This document shows, in pieces, positions 1-9,674 of a stretch of 64,000 nucleotides of DNA. The notes below the pieces were generated by a model. That model worked only from the letters and a program-made list of their open reading frames with translations. It was not told the DNA's origin and did not search any database. The stretch covers positions 389,410 through 453,409 of the forward strand of contig NZ_JAKUMM010000002.1 of assembly GCF_022601735.1 (NCBI RefSeq), written 5' to 3'. Position 1 is the stretch's first letter. Every line of letters begins with the position of its first letter. This stretch comes from Atopomonas sediminilitoris. Its GTDB lineage: Bacteria > Pseudomonadota > Gammaproteobacteria > Pseudomonadales > Pseudomonadaceae. The translations under genes were made by a program, and so were the position numbers.

Positions 1-1469
1 CCACGCCGATCATTGTGGAGGCCCTAGGCCGTGGTCGTGCCACCGGTAGTTATGCCCTTGAGCGCGGCTTTCTGGATTCAGCGACCAGCACCGAGATGGA
101 TAACTTGTTCCTCGAGCTGGAAAAGCGCCGCAACGAATATCAGCTCAAGATTGATGAAGCCTTAGATGGCAGTGCCCGCGTGCAAACGCAGTTGGCCGGT
201 GCAACCACCGACAGTGTGGATAGTTTGAAAAGTGCGGGTACCGTGTTTGAAGACAAAATCATCATGGCCGATGCGCTCGACATGCCTTGGGATCAGTATT
301 TCCAAGCGCTGACGGTCGAAATGAACAAAACCTATGCCCTTAACGGCGCGATTATCGAGCTGCTAGGTCAGGAGCTGAGCGAGCGCTTAGACGATAACCA
401 GCAACAAATGGGTTTAATGGTGTTGGCGCTGGTGGGGATTTTTGCCTCGATTGTGTACCTCTACGCCGCGTTTTATGTCTCCACGCGCGGCTCGCTGCAT
501 GCGCTTGGCGGGGTGATGTCGCGCATGTCCGCCGGTGATATGACGGTTAAGTTCAAGGTCGTCAGCCAAGATGAGTTGGGCGAGCTTGGCGTGGCGGTTA
601 ATAACGCTGTCGAGAAAATGCATGACCTGATCCAAAAGGTTGGCGAAACGGTCGAGAAGGTTGATGGCCAAGCGGGGCAAGTGCGCAATATCTCGGCAGA
701 AAGTAGCCAAGCGGTGAATGAGCAACGCAGCCAAATCGAGCTGGTGGCCACCGCCATGAATCAAATGGCTGCTACCGCTCAAGAAGTGGCGCGCAGTGCC
801 TCAGTGGCCGTTGATAGCGCGCATAAGGTCAACCAAGAAACCAGCAATGGTCGCACCCAAGTTAATAGCCAAATCAGCAATATTGAGCGCTTGGCCAATG
901 AGATTGATAACTCGGTTCAGGTGATCAATAAGCTGGCTGGCGACAGCCAGGCGATTAGCCAGGTGCTCGACGTGATTAAGGGCATTGCTGAGCAAACTAA
1001 CTTGCTGGCGCTTAACGCCGCGATTGAAGCGGCGCGCGCGGGCGAGCAAGGCCGTGGCTTTGCTGTGGTGGCCGATGAGGTGCGTAACCTCGCTAAACGC
1101 ACGCAGCAATCCACCGAAGAAATTGAAGAAATGATCGCCCGTCTGCAGTCCGGTGTGGGGGCAGCGGTTAAAGCGATGGGCACCAGCCATAAAATGGCTA
1201 ATGACACCGTCAGTGAGTCCAGCAAGGTGCAGCAGGCCTTGGACAACATTCTGGGTGCGGCAGGCTATATCGTCGACCAAAGCCAGCAGATTGCTGCTGC
1301 CGCTGAAGAGCAAACCGCGGTGGCACAGGACATTGATCGCAATATTGTGCAGATCAGCGAGGCCGGCGAGCGTACCGCGCAAGGCGCCAATAAGGCAGAA
1401 AGCGCTAGCACCCAGCTCAACGAGCTGGTGCATCAGCTCAAGCGTTTAACCGCTAACTTCCGCGTTTAA
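1..1469 (+). CDS. Methyl-accepting chemotaxis protein (5' truncated by window edge)
   Basis: Chemoreceptor that would signal ligand state to CheA/CheW from the inner membrane. The reading frame is open back to the window edge, so the true start, first membrane segment and part of the sensor domain are missing. What remains is a helical periplasmic part, a membrane segment starting [20 protein letters not shown] (about residues 136-160 of the visible protein), a HAMP domain, and a full cytoplasmic signalling domain. The highly conserved hairpin tip is present ([20 protein letters not shown], then [15 protein letters not shown]). The ligand cannot be told from sequence. It converges on the TatD gene. 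Confidence 0.93.
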   Translation, partial: TPIIVEALGRGRATGSYALERGFLDSATSTEMDNLFLELEKRRNEYQLKIDEALDGSARVQTQLAGATTDSVDSLKSAGTVFEDKIIMADALDMPWDQYFQALTVEMNKTYALNGAIIELLGQELSERLDDNQQQMGLMVLALVGIFASIVYLYAAFYVSTRGSLHALGGVMSRMSAGDMTVKFKVVSQDELGELGVAVNNAVEKMHDLIQKVGETVEKVDGQAGQVRNISAESSQAVNEQRSQIELVATAMNQMAATAQEVARSASVAVDSAHKVNQETSNGRTQVNSQISNIERLANEIDNSVQVINKLAGDSQAISQVLDVIKGIAEQTNLLALNAAIEAARAGEQGRGFAVVADEVRNLAKRTQQSTEEIEEMIARLQSGVGAAVKAMGTSHKMANDTVSESSKVQQALDNILGAAGYIVDQSQQIAAAAEEQTAVAQDIDRNIVQISEAGERTAQGANKAESASTQLNELVHQLKRLTANFRV

Positions 1470-1484
1470 CATCGTTGTGCTTGT

Positions 1485-1510
1485 CTCGGGCTCGCTTAGG
1501 CGGGCCCGAG
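1485..1510. terminator. Hairpin between convergent chemoreceptor and TatD genes
   Basis: CTCGGGC (1485-1491) pairs with GCCCGAG (1504-1510), with a further inner CGC/GCG pairing around a TTAG loop. It lies between two convergent stop codons. There is no strong U tract, so the terminator role is inferred from position and stability. Confidence 0.5.
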
Positions 1511-1514
1511 GCGT

Positions 1515-2315
1515 TTATGGCGTATTGCAATGGCTGGGCGACCAACCAAATAGGCGGCAGGCGTTGGCGCTGCATTGCGCGGCAAATTGCTCCGTGGGTT
1601 GCTCGCGCAGCTCTGCTAGCTGCTGAGCAATCTGAGCTAAGGCGCTGGGGTTGTTACGTTGTTGCGCTAAAAACACTGGGGCCATGTCAGGGGCGTCGGT
1701 TTCCAACACCAGTTGCTCGGCCGGCAGTGCTGCGATGGTGCGGCGCAGTCGTTGTGCTTGCGGCCACGTGGCGGCACCGCCAATGCCGAGCAGAAAACCG
1801 AGTTTTTGGTATTCGCGGGCTTCCTCAAGGCTGCCGGCAAAGGCGTGCACGATGCCGCCGCGGGCTATTGGCATACGCTTAAGCATGGCAATGGTGTCTG
1901 CATGGGCGCGGCGCACATGCAGCAAGACGGGCAGCTGGTGCTCTTGGGCTAAGGCTAATTGTGCGGCAAACAAGGTTTTCTGGGCGTTGCGATCCAGTTC
2001 GGGCAAGTAGTAATCCAAGCCAATTTCACCCACGGCACAGCATTTGGCATGGCTGCCGGTTAGCGTCAATTGTGCGGCTAGCTGCTCGATGGCGTCGCTT
2101 GGGTGCTGGTTAAGGTAGACCGGGTGCAGGCCAAAGGCGGCAAATAAATCCGGCTCGCGTTGGCACAGCTGCCAAAGTGTTGGCCATTGCTCTACGGTAA
2201 CGCCTAGCAGCACCTGCCGGACAATGCCCAGAGCGCGGGCGTGCTGCAGCTCGGCGTCGCGGTCGTGATCAAACGCGGGAAAGTCCAGATGGTTATGCGT
2301 GTCGATGAGCTGCAC
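1515..2315 (-). CDS. TatD family metal-dependent hydrolase (DNase)
   Basis: TIM-barrel metal-dependent hydrolase of the TatD/YjjV/YcfH family, whose members are 3'-5' exonucleases or DNases. Visible family motifs are the N-terminal THNHLDF metal-binding HxH, GEIGLDYY, LHVRRAH and the late ETDAPD motif. Length (266 aa) is normal. The start is GTG at 2315, which places MQLIDTHNHLD at the N terminus as usual. The sequence looks closer to YjjV than to the other paralogues, but this is a weak inference. It reads toward the chemoreceptor gene. Confidence 0.9.
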   Translation of the reverse strand: MQLIDTHNHLDFPAFDHDRDAELQHARALGIVRQVLLGVTVEQWPTLWQLCQREPDLFAAFGLHPVYLNQHPSDAIEQLAAQLTLTGSHAKCCAVGEIGLDYYLPELDRNAQKTLFAAQLALAQEHQLPVLLHVRRAHADTIAMLKRMPIARGGIVHAFAGSLEEAREYQKLGFLLGIGGAATWPQAQRLRRTIAALPAEQLVLETDAPDMAPVFLAQQRNNPSALAQIAQQLAELREQPTEQFAAQCSANACRLFGWSPSHCNTP

Positions 2316-2414
2316 AGGGGTGGCCGTTTAGACGAGACTTGCTATTACTTATAGGGTGAAGACGCGCAATGCAATGGCGCGTTTGAGTTGTGCATGACGA
2401 AAAGGAAGACCGTA

Positions 2415-3047
2415 GTGGCTGAACTAACCGATGAGATGCAGCGTAAGCATCTGTTGATTGTGGATGACGTGGGCTCGGTGCGCAGCTTGTGCAAAGGTTT
2501 CTTGCGCGAGCTGGGCTTTGAAAATGTGCACGAGGCGATTGATGGCAAGGCTGCGGTGCAGTTCTTGCGTCACCATGCCGCGCATTTAGTCATCTGTGAC
2601 TGGAATATGCCCAACATGAGTGGCTTAGAGTTGTTGGAGGCCGTGCGTGCTGACCCCAATATCCATGACATTCCTTTTCTGATGATTACCGGTACCGCCG
2701 ACGTTGAGCGGGTTAAGCAGGCCATTGCTGCAGGCGTTTCTGATTACATCCTGAAACCGTTCCAGCCTAACCAGTTAGGCTTTAAGGTGGCGCGGGCTCT
2801 CAGTGGCTCTAAGTACGAGTCAGACGGACGTATGCAAGCCTTGCAAGAGGATGAGCCTGAAGAGGTTGAAGCCGCTGACAAGCAAGACGAGTCGACCAAC
2901 AAAGATGAAGCGGCGGGCGCTGCCGACGCTGGCGATAAGCCTGCCGAAGAGCCGCCAGAGCAAGCCAAGGCGGATGAAGCCGCTGAGGATGATTTAGATA
3001 TTTCAGCCGATGCGGTGGAGGAGGAGCAAGCGGCAGGCAAGGCCTAA
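2415..3047 (+). CDS. CheY-like response regulator with acidic C-terminal tail
   Basis: A receiver domain fills about residues 10-135: acidic pair in IVDDVGSVRSL, phosphoacceptor Asp in VICDWNMPNMSG, conserved Lys in ILKPFQPN. After it comes a tail of about 70 residues rich in Glu, Asp and Ala, with no recognisable output domain. GTG at 2415 is preferred because AAGGAAG (2402-2408) sits 6 nt upstream; ATG 2394 and TTG 2388 are in-frame alternatives without a good ribosome binding site. It could act as a stand-alone adaptor in chemotaxis or another phosphorelay. No partner kinase is adjacent. Confidence 0.85.
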   Translation: MAELTDEMQRKHLLIVDDVGSVRSLCKGFLRELGFENVHEAIDGKAAVQFLRHHAAHLVICDWNMPNMSGLELLEAVRADPNIHDIPFLMITGTADVERVKQAIAAGVSDYILKPFQPNQLGFKVARALSGSKYESDGRMQALQEDEPEEVEAADKQDESTNKDEAAGAADAGDKPAEEPPEQAKADEAAEDDLDISADAVEEEQAAGKA

Positions 3048-3078
3048 GCGTGCTGCCGCTTGCTGTCAGCGAGAGGGC

Positions 3079-3390
3079 TTAGCAGCGTTTGGCGTTGGCA
3101 GTTGAAGCTGGCTGGCCCTCGATGCAGACCGGAGTGAAGCCTTGCTGTAGCTGCGGTGACTTGCTGCGCAAGCTGCTGGTCAAGCTATTTAGGAAGCGAG
3201 TGGCTTGGCTTGGGTCGTTAAATTTGCGCGCACCGGTGAAACTGCCGGTGTAGCTACCGTTGGAGGCTGCGTAGCACTGCGAGTAGCCTTTACAGCTTAA
3301 TTCGACATACCAAACGGGTTGCTGGATTTCGACGCCGGCGAGGCTGGGCGTGCTCAGTAGGGCAATAAGGGCAAGCGTGTGGCGGCGCAT
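3079..3390 (-). CDS. Small secreted protein of unknown function
   Basis: A 103-residue protein I do not recognise. It starts with a short typical signal peptide (MRRHTLALIALLSTPSLA), so it should be exported to the periplasm. The mature part is polar and has four cysteines that could form disulfides. The start is supported by AAGGAG a few bases upstream of the ATG. It lies between prfC and the receiver gene. No enzymatic motif is visible. Confidence 0.7.
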   Translation of the reverse strand: MRRHTLALIALLSTPSLAGVEIQQPVWYVELSCKGYSQCYAASNGSYTGSFTGARKFNDPSQATRFLNSLTSSLRSKSPQLQQGFTPVCIEGQPASTANAKRC

Positions 3391-3467
3391 GATGGGCTCC
3401 TTCCGTGGTAGCGATGTTGGTCGTTATGCCGGTAGCGATGTGACTCGCTGTGGCAGCCACTTTAGTG

Positions 3468-3506
3468 AAACCGTTGCTGCAAACAAGAGGTTTGCAGCAA
3501 CGGTTT
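3468..3506 (-). terminator. Probable prfC terminator
   Basis: Perfect 17-bp inverted repeat (3468-3484 with 3490-3506, 5-nt loop) directly after the prfC stop codon in the direction of transcription. The stem ends in three T residues on the minus strand. Position and symmetry suggest a terminator, although the U tract is short. Confidence 0.65.
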
Positions 3507-3512
3507 AACGCT

Positions 3513-5096
3513 TTAGTGATGCTCGCGTGTGGCGCGGAATTTAATATCCGGCCAGCGCTCTTCGGTCAGGCTCAGGTTGACCCGCGTTGGGGCTAAATAG
3601 GTCAGGTGACCGCCGCCGTCGATGGCGATGTTTTCGTGCGCTTTGGTGGTGAATTCGTCGAGTTTCTTGCGGCCGTTGCACTCAATCCAGCGCGCACTCC
3701 ACACGTTGACCGCTTCGTACGCGCATTCGACCTTGTATTCTTCTTTCAGTCGGCTGGCGACCACATCGAACTGCAGCACCCCGACGGCGCCTAGGATGAT
3801 GTCGTTGCTGCGCTCCGGGAAGAACACCTGCGTGGCGCCTTCTTCGGCCAGTTCTTGCAGGCCTTGGCGCAATTGCTTGGACTTGAGCGGGTCTTTCAGG
3901 CGCACGCGGCGGAACAGCTCAGGTGCGAAGTGTGGAATACCGGTGAAGCCCAAGTCTTCGCCGGTGCTGAACGTATCGCCGATCTGAATTGTGCCGTGGT
4001 TGTGCAGGCCGATGATGTCGCCCGCGTAGGCTTCTTCGAGCTGTTCGCGCTCGCTGGAGAAAAACGTCAGGGCGTCGGCAATCTTGATGTCTTTGCCAAG
4101 GCGCACGTGGCGCATCTTCATGCCCTTTTCATACTTGCCGGAGCAAATGCGCATAAAAGCGATACGGTCGCGGTGCTTGGGGTCCATGTTGGCTTGGATT
4201 TTAAACACGAAGCCGGTGAAGCCTTCTTCGCTCGGCTCAATCACGCGTTCGTGGGCGGCGCGCGGCTGCGGCGCGGGGGCGGCCTCGACGACGCAGTCCA
4301 GCACTTGATCGACGCCGAAGTTGCCCAGCGCGGTGCCGAAAAACACCGGCGTCATCTCGCCCTTCAAAAACAGCTCTTGCTCGAATTCGTGACAGGCGCC
4401 TTGTACTAGCTCAAGCTCTTCCACAAAACGCTCGTACAGATCGCCGAGATGGGCGCGCGCTTCGTCCGAATCGAGGTGGTCGATGCGGCGCTCTTCGGTG
4501 CGTTCGTGACCGTGACCGGCGGTGTAGACGATGATGTAGTCGCCGGCGAGGTGGTACACGCCTTTGAACTCTTTGTAGCAGCCGATGGGCCAAGTGATCG
4601 GTGCGGCTTTGATGTTGAGTACCGCTTCGATCTCGTCCAGCAGTTCGATCGGGTCGCGAATGTCGCGGTCGAGCTTGTTCACAAAGCTCACAATCGGCGT
4701 GTCGCGCAGGCGGCAGACGTCCATCAGGGCAATGGTGCGTGGCTCAACGCCTTTACCGCCGTCCAGCACCATCAGAGCGCTATCGACCGCCGTCAGGGTG
4801 CGGTAGGTGTCTTCGGAGAAGTCTTCGTGGCCCGGGGTGTCGAGCAGATTGATCATGCAGTCGCGGTAGGGGAACTGCATCACCGAGGTGGTGATGGAGA
4901 TGCCGCGTTGCTTTTCCATTTCCATCCAGTCAGAGGTGGCATGGCGGTCAGATTTGCGCGACTTCACCGTGCCGGCCACTTCAATGGCCTTGCCCATCAA
5001 CAGCAGTTTTTCGGTGATGGTGGTCTTACCCGCGTCGGGGTGAGAAATAATGGCGAAGGTACGGCGCTTGGCGACCTCGGCAGCCTGACGGGACAT
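3513..5096 (-). CDS. prfC: Peptide chain release factor 3
   Basis: Translational GTPase that removes RF1/RF2 from the ribosome after peptide release. The 527-residue length is standard. GTPase motifs are visible: P-loop [12 protein letters not shown] near residue 20, [15 protein letters not shown] (G3) and NKLDRD (G4). Domain II and the RF3-specific C-terminal domain follow. The [20 protein letters not shown] start is typical of the family and distinguishes it from EF-G. It is followed by a strong hairpin. Confidence 0.97.
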   Translation of the reverse strand: MSRQAAEVAKRRTFAIISHPDAGKTTITEKLLLMGKAIEVAGTVKSRKSDRHATSDWMEMEKQRGISITTSVMQFPYRDCMINLLDTPGHEDFSEDTYRTLTAVDSALMVLDGGKGVEPRTIALMDVCRLRDTPIVSFVNKLDRDIRDPIELLDEIEAVLNIKAAPITWPIGCYKEFKGVYHLAGDYIIVYTAGHGHERTEERRIDHLDSDEARAHLGDLYERFVEELELVQGACHEFEQELFLKGEMTPVFFGTALGNFGVDQVLDCVVEAAPAPQPRAAHERVIEPSEEGFTGFVFKIQANMDPKHRDRIAFMRICSGKYEKGMKMRHVRLGKDIKIADALTFFSSEREQLEEAYAGDIIGLHNHGTIQIGDTFSTGEDLGFTGIPHFAPELFRRVRLKDPLKSKQLRQGLQELAEEGATQVFFPERSNDIILGAVGVLQFDVVASRLKEEYKVECAYEAVNVWSARWIECNGRKKLDEFTTKAHENIAIDGGGHLTYLAPTRVNLSLTEERWPDIKFRATREHH

Positions 5097-5279
5097 GCGG
5101 GAAAACCTCGGGGATCAAAAGGGCGTCATAAAAGCCCGCCATTATAGCGCAAGCCGTCGGCGTGCTGCGTTGTGTTACGGTAAAAGGCTGTAGTGCCCTG
5201 CAAGGGCTGTTTTGTTGGTGGGCTGTGCAGCTTTTTTAACAATTTTGCCCTTGGTTGTCGGCTATTTTGCACGCTTGTA

Positions 5280-5507
5280 AAAAAAGCGCTCAAACCGAGG
5301 CATTTCGCGGCTTTGCCGGTTGAATCACGTGGCCATGCGGCCTAAAGTTCGCGCCGAACGTCCATGCTGGAACGATCCATTCGGCTCAAGTACTGCCGAC
5401 GAGAGGTTAGCCGTTAGCGGCCAATCCTCGGCGACAAGCCTTGGGAAGTAGGCGAACCAAAGTGGGGATACTGAAGCGGCGTTCACTCCCCCTGACATTC
5501 ACTCACT
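5280..5507 (+). ncRNA. Putative structured 5' leader RNA of the ornithine decarboxylase gene
   Basis: The 426-bp stretch between prfC and the decarboxylase has no coding frame that I trust, but its second half folds readily. GTTCG/CGAAC form a hairpin (5347-5359). A longer hairpin spans 5395-5432: GCC/GGC outer pairs, GAGGTT/AATCCTC with one bulge, and GCCG/CGGC closing a TTAG loop. GCC(N10)GGC follows, and GGGGA near 5464 can pair with TCCCC near 5486. I cannot match it to a named RNA family. A cis-regulatory leader is inferred from position; a separate small RNA is the alternative. Confidence 0.45.
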
Positions 5508-5522
5508 ATGAGGATTTCTGGC

Positions 5523-6695
5523 ATGTCGTCACAGCCGATCAAGCTTAACGATTACTTCTCTCCTGAAACGTTTCAGCGCATGAAGGCATTCGCCGATCAG
5601 CAAGAGACGCCTTTCGTCATGATCGATACCGCCACCATTGCGCGGGCTTATGACGAGCTGGAAAACGGCTTCCCGTTTGCCAAGGTGTTTTACGCGGTTA
5701 AAGCCAACCCAGCCGCTGAGCTGATCGACCTGCTGCGCGATAAAGGCTCGAATTTCGACATCGCCTCTATCTATGAGCTAGACAAGGTGATGGGCCGTGG
5801 CGTGGGCCCTGAGCGCATTAGCTACGGCAACACCATCAAGAAAGCGCGTGATATTCGCTACTTCTACGATAAAGGCGTGCGTCTGTTCGCCACCGACAGC
5901 GAGCCGGACTTGCGCAACATCGCCAAGGCCGCGCCGGGCTCCAAAGTTTATGTGCGCATCTTGACCGAAGGCGCCACCACGGCCGATTGGCCGCTGTCGC
6001 GCAAGTTCGGCTGCCAAACCGACATGGCCATGGACTTGCTGATTCTGGCGCGTGATTTGGGCTTGGTGCCTTACGGTATTTCGTTCCATGTGGGCAGCCA
6101 GCAGCGCGATATCGGCGCGTGGGATGCCGCGATCGCCAAGGTCAAAGTGATCTTCGAGCGCCTGAAAGAAGAAGACGGCATCGAGCTGAAAATGATCAAC
6201 ATGGGTGGCGGCTTCCCCGCCAACTACATCACCAAGACCAATGATCTGGCGACGTACTCGCGCGAGATCACCCGCTTCTTGAAAGAAGACTTCGGTGATG
6301 AGCTGCCGGAAATCATCCTAGAGCCGGGTCGCTCGCTGATTGCCAATGCCGGCATCTTGGTCAGCGAAGTGGTGTTGGTGTCGCGTAAGTCGCGCACAGC
6401 GGTCGAGCGCTGGGTGTTTACGGACGTGGGCAAGTTTGGTGGCCTGATCGAAACCATGGATGAGGCGATCAAGTTCCCCATTCACACCGAGAAAAACGGT
6501 GAGATGGAAGAAGTGGTCATCGCCGGCCCGACCTGCGACAGCGCCGATATCATGTACGAGAACTACAAGTACGGGCTGCCGTTGAATCTGGCCAGCGGTG
6601 ATCGCATGTACTGGTTGTCCACCGGTGCCTACACCACCAGCTACAGCGCGGTTGAGTTCAATGGCTTCCCGCCGCTGAAGTCGTATTACTTGTAA
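5523..6695 (+). CDS. speC: Ornithine decarboxylase (fold type III PLP enzyme)
   Basis: Converts ornithine to putrescine, the entry step of polyamine synthesis in the cytoplasm. It is the alanine-racemase-fold, eukaryote-like class, not the large E. coli SpeC type. The PLP lysine is in FYAVKANP (about K60), the glycine-rich phosphate site is in INMGGGFPA, and the active-site cysteine is in GPTCDSAD. Length 390 aa fits pseudomonad enzymes. ATG 5523 is chosen because TGAGGA lies 8 nt upstream; ATG 5508 has no ribosome binding site. A lysine/ornithine dual-specificity enzyme is possible. It is preceded by a structured leader. Confidence 0.92.
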   Translation: MSSQPIKLNDYFSPETFQRMKAFADQQETPFVMIDTATIARAYDELENGFPFAKVFYAVKANPAAELIDLLRDKGSNFDIASIYELDKVMGRGVGPERISYGNTIKKARDIRYFYDKGVRLFATDSEPDLRNIAKAAPGSKVYVRILTEGATTADWPLSRKFGCQTDMAMDLLILARDLGLVPYGISFHVGSQQRDIGAWDAAIAKVKVIFERLKEEDGIELKMINMGGGFPANYITKTNDLATYSREITRFLKEDFGDELPEIILEPGRSLIANAGILVSEVVLVSRKSRTAVERWVFTDVGKFGGLIETMDEAIKFPIHTEKNGEMEEVVIAGPTCDSADIMYENYKYGLPLNLASGDRMYWLSTGAYTTSYSAVEFNGFPPLKSYYL

Positions 6696-6714
6696 GTATC
6701 GTGCGCTGATGTTG

Positions 6715-6741
6715 AAAAGCCCGCCCTTGTGCGGGCTTTTT
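6715..6741 (+). terminator. Rho-independent terminator after ornithine decarboxylase
   Basis: AAAAGCCCGC (6715-6724) pairs with GCGGGCTTTT (6731-6740) around a 6-nt loop and continues into T residues. It lies just past the decarboxylase stop codon and separates it from the pyruvate kinase operon. Confidence 0.9.
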
Positions 6742-6805
6742 CGTGTCTTCAAAGGGTCATGGCGCTGTCATACTGTGTACCGAAATGAACAGTGTTGGAG
6801 TCAGC

Positions 6806-8254
6806 ATGACCCGCCGTAGCAAAATCGTCGCCACCCTTGGTCCTTCGTCCAGCTCGCGTGAGCAGATCGCCGCCTTGATCGCCGCCGGCATGGATGTCGC
6901 CCGTCTTAACTTCTCCCACGGCAGCGCCGACGATCACCGTGAACGTGCTCGTTTAGTGCGCGAAGAGGCCGCCAAACAAGGCCGCTTTGTGGCGCTATTG
7001 GGCGACCTGCAAGGGCCGAAAATCCGCATCGCGCGCTTTGCTGAGGGCAAGATTGAGCTGGCGCACGGCGCGGCCTTTCGACTGTCGATGAGCCATGATC
7101 GCAGTGCCGGCACGCAAGCGGTGGTGGGCTTGGATTACCCCGACTTGGTCAAAGACTGCGCCCCCGGCGATGAGCTACTGCTCGACGATGGCCGTATCGT
7201 GTTGCAAGTGGTGGCGGTGGATGCCGATGGCGTCGATACGCAGGTGACGATTGCCGGCCCGCTATCCAATAACAAGGGCATCAACAAGCGCGGCGGCGGT
7301 ATCTCTGCCGAGGCGCTGACCGCTAAAGACCGCGCCGACATCCAGCTGGCGGCGGATATGGCGGTGGATTACCTCGCCGTGTCCTTCCCGCGTGAAGCGG
7401 CGGACATGCATCTGGCGCGTGAGTTATTGCAGCAAGCCGGCGGGCATGCCGGGTTAGTGGCCAAGATTGAACGCGCCGAGGCGGTGGCCGACTTGGCCGT
7501 GCTGGAGGATTTGATCCGCGCCAGTGACGCCGTGATGGTGGCCCGTGGTGACTTGGGGGTAGAAATCGGCGATGCCGAGCTGATCGGCATTCAAAAGCTG
7601 ATCATTGCCCGTGCCCGCGCGCTGAATAAGGGCGTGATCACCGCCACGCAAATGATGGAGTCGATGACCAAGAGCCCGATGCCGACCCGCGCTGAAGTGT
7701 CGGATGTCGCCAACGCGGTGATCGACCACACCGACGCGGTGATGCTCTCCGGTGAAACCGCCGCAGGCGATTACCCCGTCGAGGCCGTAGCCGCCATGGC
7801 GCGCATTTGTTTGGGCGCTGAGAAACACGCCGAGCAAGTTCCCGCGGCTGAGGCGCGCGTCGAAACCTTTGCCCGTTGCGATCAAACCATCGCCGTGACC
7901 GCGATGTACGCGGCCAATCATTTTCCCGGGATTAAGGCGATTGTCAGCTTGACGGAAAGCGGCGCCACGCCGTTGACCATGTCGCGCTCACGCACGCAGG
8001 TGCCGATTTTTGCCCTGTCACCGCATGCGGCAACGCAATACCGCGTGGCTCTGTACCGTGGCGTATACCCGATTCCCTTTGATGTGGCGGCGCACCCGCG
8101 TGAGCATGCCAACCAAGCGGCGGTGGATGAGCTGCTGGCGCGTGGCTTGGTGCAGCCCGGCGATTGGCTGGTATTGACCAAAGGCGACTACCTTAATAGT
8201 CAGGGCGGGACCAATACGCTGAAAATCATTTGTGCCGGTGAAAAGGTGTTCTGA
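6806..8254 (+). CDS. pyk: Pyruvate kinase
   Basis: Last step of glycolysis: phosphoenolpyruvate plus ADP gives pyruvate plus ATP. The sequence follows the E. coli PykA type: RRSKIVATLGPSS at the N terminus, LNFSHGS, GDLQGPKIR, the MVARGDLGVEIG segment, the signature motif ITATQMMESM and the C-terminal ALYRGVYPI region. It is 482 aa. The start at ATG 6806 has TTGGAG 5 nt upstream; the in-frame extension upstream is not family-like. Its stop codon overlaps the pxpA start by one base (TGATG), so it appears cotranscribed with 5-oxoprolinase, an unusual pairing. Confidence 0.95.
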   Translation: MTRRSKIVATLGPSSSSREQIAALIAAGMDVARLNFSHGSADDHRERARLVREEAAKQGRFVALLGDLQGPKIRIARFAEGKIELAHGAAFRLSMSHDRSAGTQAVVGLDYPDLVKDCAPGDELLLDDGRIVLQVVAVDADGVDTQVTIAGPLSNNKGINKRGGGISAEALTAKDRADIQLAADMAVDYLAVSFPREAADMHLARELLQQAGGHAGLVAKIERAEAVADLAVLEDLIRASDAVMVARGDLGVEIGDAELIGIQKLIIARARALNKGVITATQMMESMTKSPMPTRAEVSDVANAVIDHTDAVMLSGETAAGDYPVEAVAAMARICLGAEKHAEQVPAAEARVETFARCDQTIAVTAMYAANHFPGIKAIVSLTESGATPLTMSRSRTQVPIFALSPHAATQYRVALYRGVYPIPFDVAAHPREHANQAAVDELLARGLVQPGDWLVLTKGDYLNSQGGTNTLKIICAGEKVF

Positions 8255-8994
8255 TGGGCATTCTGCTCAACTGTGACATGGGCGAAAGCTTCGGCGCGTG
8301 GCGCATGGGCGAGGACGAGCTGGTGATGCCCTTGGTCGATCAAGCCAACATCGCCTGCGGCTTTCATGCCGCCGACCCATTGACCATGCAGCGCACGGTC
8401 AAGCTGGCGCTGGATAACGAGGTCAGCATCGGCGCGCATCCGGCCTACCCGGATCTGGTGGGCTTCGGTCGCCGCGCCATGGCCGTTGAGCCAGAAGAAG
8501 TCGAAGCACTGCTGCTCTATCAAATCGGCGCGCTGGACGGTCTTTGCCGCGCCGAAGGCAGCCAGGTCGATTACGTCAAACCGCACGGCGCGCTGTATAA
8601 CGCCATCGCCAGCGATGCCAGCCTGTTGCGCGCCGCGCTGAGTGCGTGCGCGCGCTACCGTGAAGGCTTGCCTTTGATGGTACTGGCGCGGGTGGATAAC
8701 AGCGCCAGTCAGCGTATTGCCGAGCAGCTTGGTGTGCCGCTGCTGTTTGAAGCCTTCGCCGACCGTGGTTATGCCGCCGATGGCAGCTTGTTGGTGCGTG
8801 GCACGCCCGGTGCGGTGCATGGCGAAGACGAGCTGATCTTGGCGCAAGCGCTGGCCTTTGCGCGCGGCGAACCGGTGAGCTTGGCCGGCGGCGGCACGCT
8901 CACCCTGCAAGCCGATAGCCTGTGCGTACACGGTGACCACGCGCATTCGCGCGCCGTGTTGCGTCGGCTGCGGGCGGCGTTGGACGCCCTCTGA
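8254..8994 (+). CDS. pxpA: 5-oxoprolinase subunit A (LamB/YcsF family)
   Basis: PxpA, PxpB and PxpC together hydrolyse 5-oxoproline (pyroglutamate), a metabolite-repair product, to glutamate with ATP. Family marks include the N-terminal LNCDMGESFGAW, NIACGFHAADP, SIGAHPAYPDLVGFGRR and VKPHGALYN. Length 246 aa is normal. It starts at the ATG overlapping the pyruvate kinase stop, and its stop overlaps the pxpB start, so translational coupling is likely. Confidence 0.95.
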   Translation: MGILLNCDMGESFGAWRMGEDELVMPLVDQANIACGFHAADPLTMQRTVKLALDNEVSIGAHPAYPDLVGFGRRAMAVEPEEVEALLLYQIGALDGLCRAEGSQVDYVKPHGALYNAIASDASLLRAALSACARYREGLPLMVLARVDNSASQRIAEQLGVPLLFEAFADRGYAADGSLLVRGTPGAVHGEDELILAQALAFARGEPVSLAGGGTLTLQADSLCVHGDHAHSRAVLRRLRAALDAL

Positions 8995-9674
8995 TGCACC
9001 TCGAACCTGCCGGTGCCAGCGCCGTGCAGGTGCTGTTTGATGAGGCGCCCAGCCCCGCCTTGAGTGAGCGCTTGGCCCAGTTGGCGTGCACCCTGCGCGA
9101 GCGCGTGCCAGCCGTAGATGACGTGGTGCCGGCGTGGAACAGTCTGCTGGTGCATTACCGTTTGTCGCAGTGCGACTACCACCAAATGGTGGCCCAGCTG
9201 TGCCCGCTGCTTGAGCAGTGGCAAGCGCAGCCGGTGCGCGTTACTACTGCAGCGGCTTTGACCATTGAGGTCTGCTACGACCCGCGCGTGGCGTTGGATT
9301 TGCCGTGGCTGGCCGAGCAGTGTCGCTGCTCGGTGGCGGATGTCATCGCGCAGCACCACGCGGCGACTTATCGCGTGGGGGCGATCGGCTTTGCGCCGGG
9401 CTTTGCTTATCTCAGCGGCTTGGCGGCCGGTTTAGCGCAACCACGCCGCAGCACCCCGCGCACGGCGGTGCCGGCGGGCAGCGTGGCGATTGCCGAACAA
9501 CAATGCGCCATCTACCCGCGCACTTCACCGGGCGGCTGGCACGTGGTGGGGCGCACCGCGCAGCGCTTGTTTGATCCTCAGCACACGCCGCCCAGCCCAT
9601 GGCGCATCGGGGGCGAGGTGCGCTTTGTCGCCATCGACTACGCCACATTTATTGCCCAAGGCGGCCAGCTGTGA
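8994..9674 (+). CDS. pxpB: 5-oxoprolinase subunit B (allophanate hydrolase subunit 1 family)
   Basis: Carboxyltransferase-domain-C-like protein that pairs with PxpC in ATP-dependent 5-oxoproline hydrolysis. Recognisable segments are VPAWNSLLVHY, IEVCYDPRVALDL, GFAPGFAYLSGL, the RRSTPRTAVPAGSVAIA stretch and SPGGWHVVGRT near the C terminus. It is 226 aa. The gene begins at the ATG in the pxpA stop overlap (TGATG) and overlaps pxpC by 4 bases (GTGA). Confidence 0.95.
   Translation: MHLEPAGASAVQVLFDEAPSPALSERLAQLACTLRERVPAVDDVVPAWNSLLVHYRLSQCDYHQMVAQLCPLLEQWQAQPVRVTTAAALTIEVCYDPRVALDLPWLAEQCRCSVADVIAQHHAATYRVGAIGFAPGFAYLSGLAAGLAQPRRSTPRTAVPAGSVAIAEQQCAIYPRTSPGGWHVVGRTAQRLFDPQHTPPSPWRIGGEVRFVAIDYATFIAQGGQL

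Noticed and set aside
3855..4409. Long frame antisense to prfC
   Set aside because: prfC is clear in the opposite strand; GC-rich third positions create long antisense frames. No domain is recognisable.
4449..5147. 232-codon antisense frame
   Set aside because: Shadow of the prfC N-terminal half.
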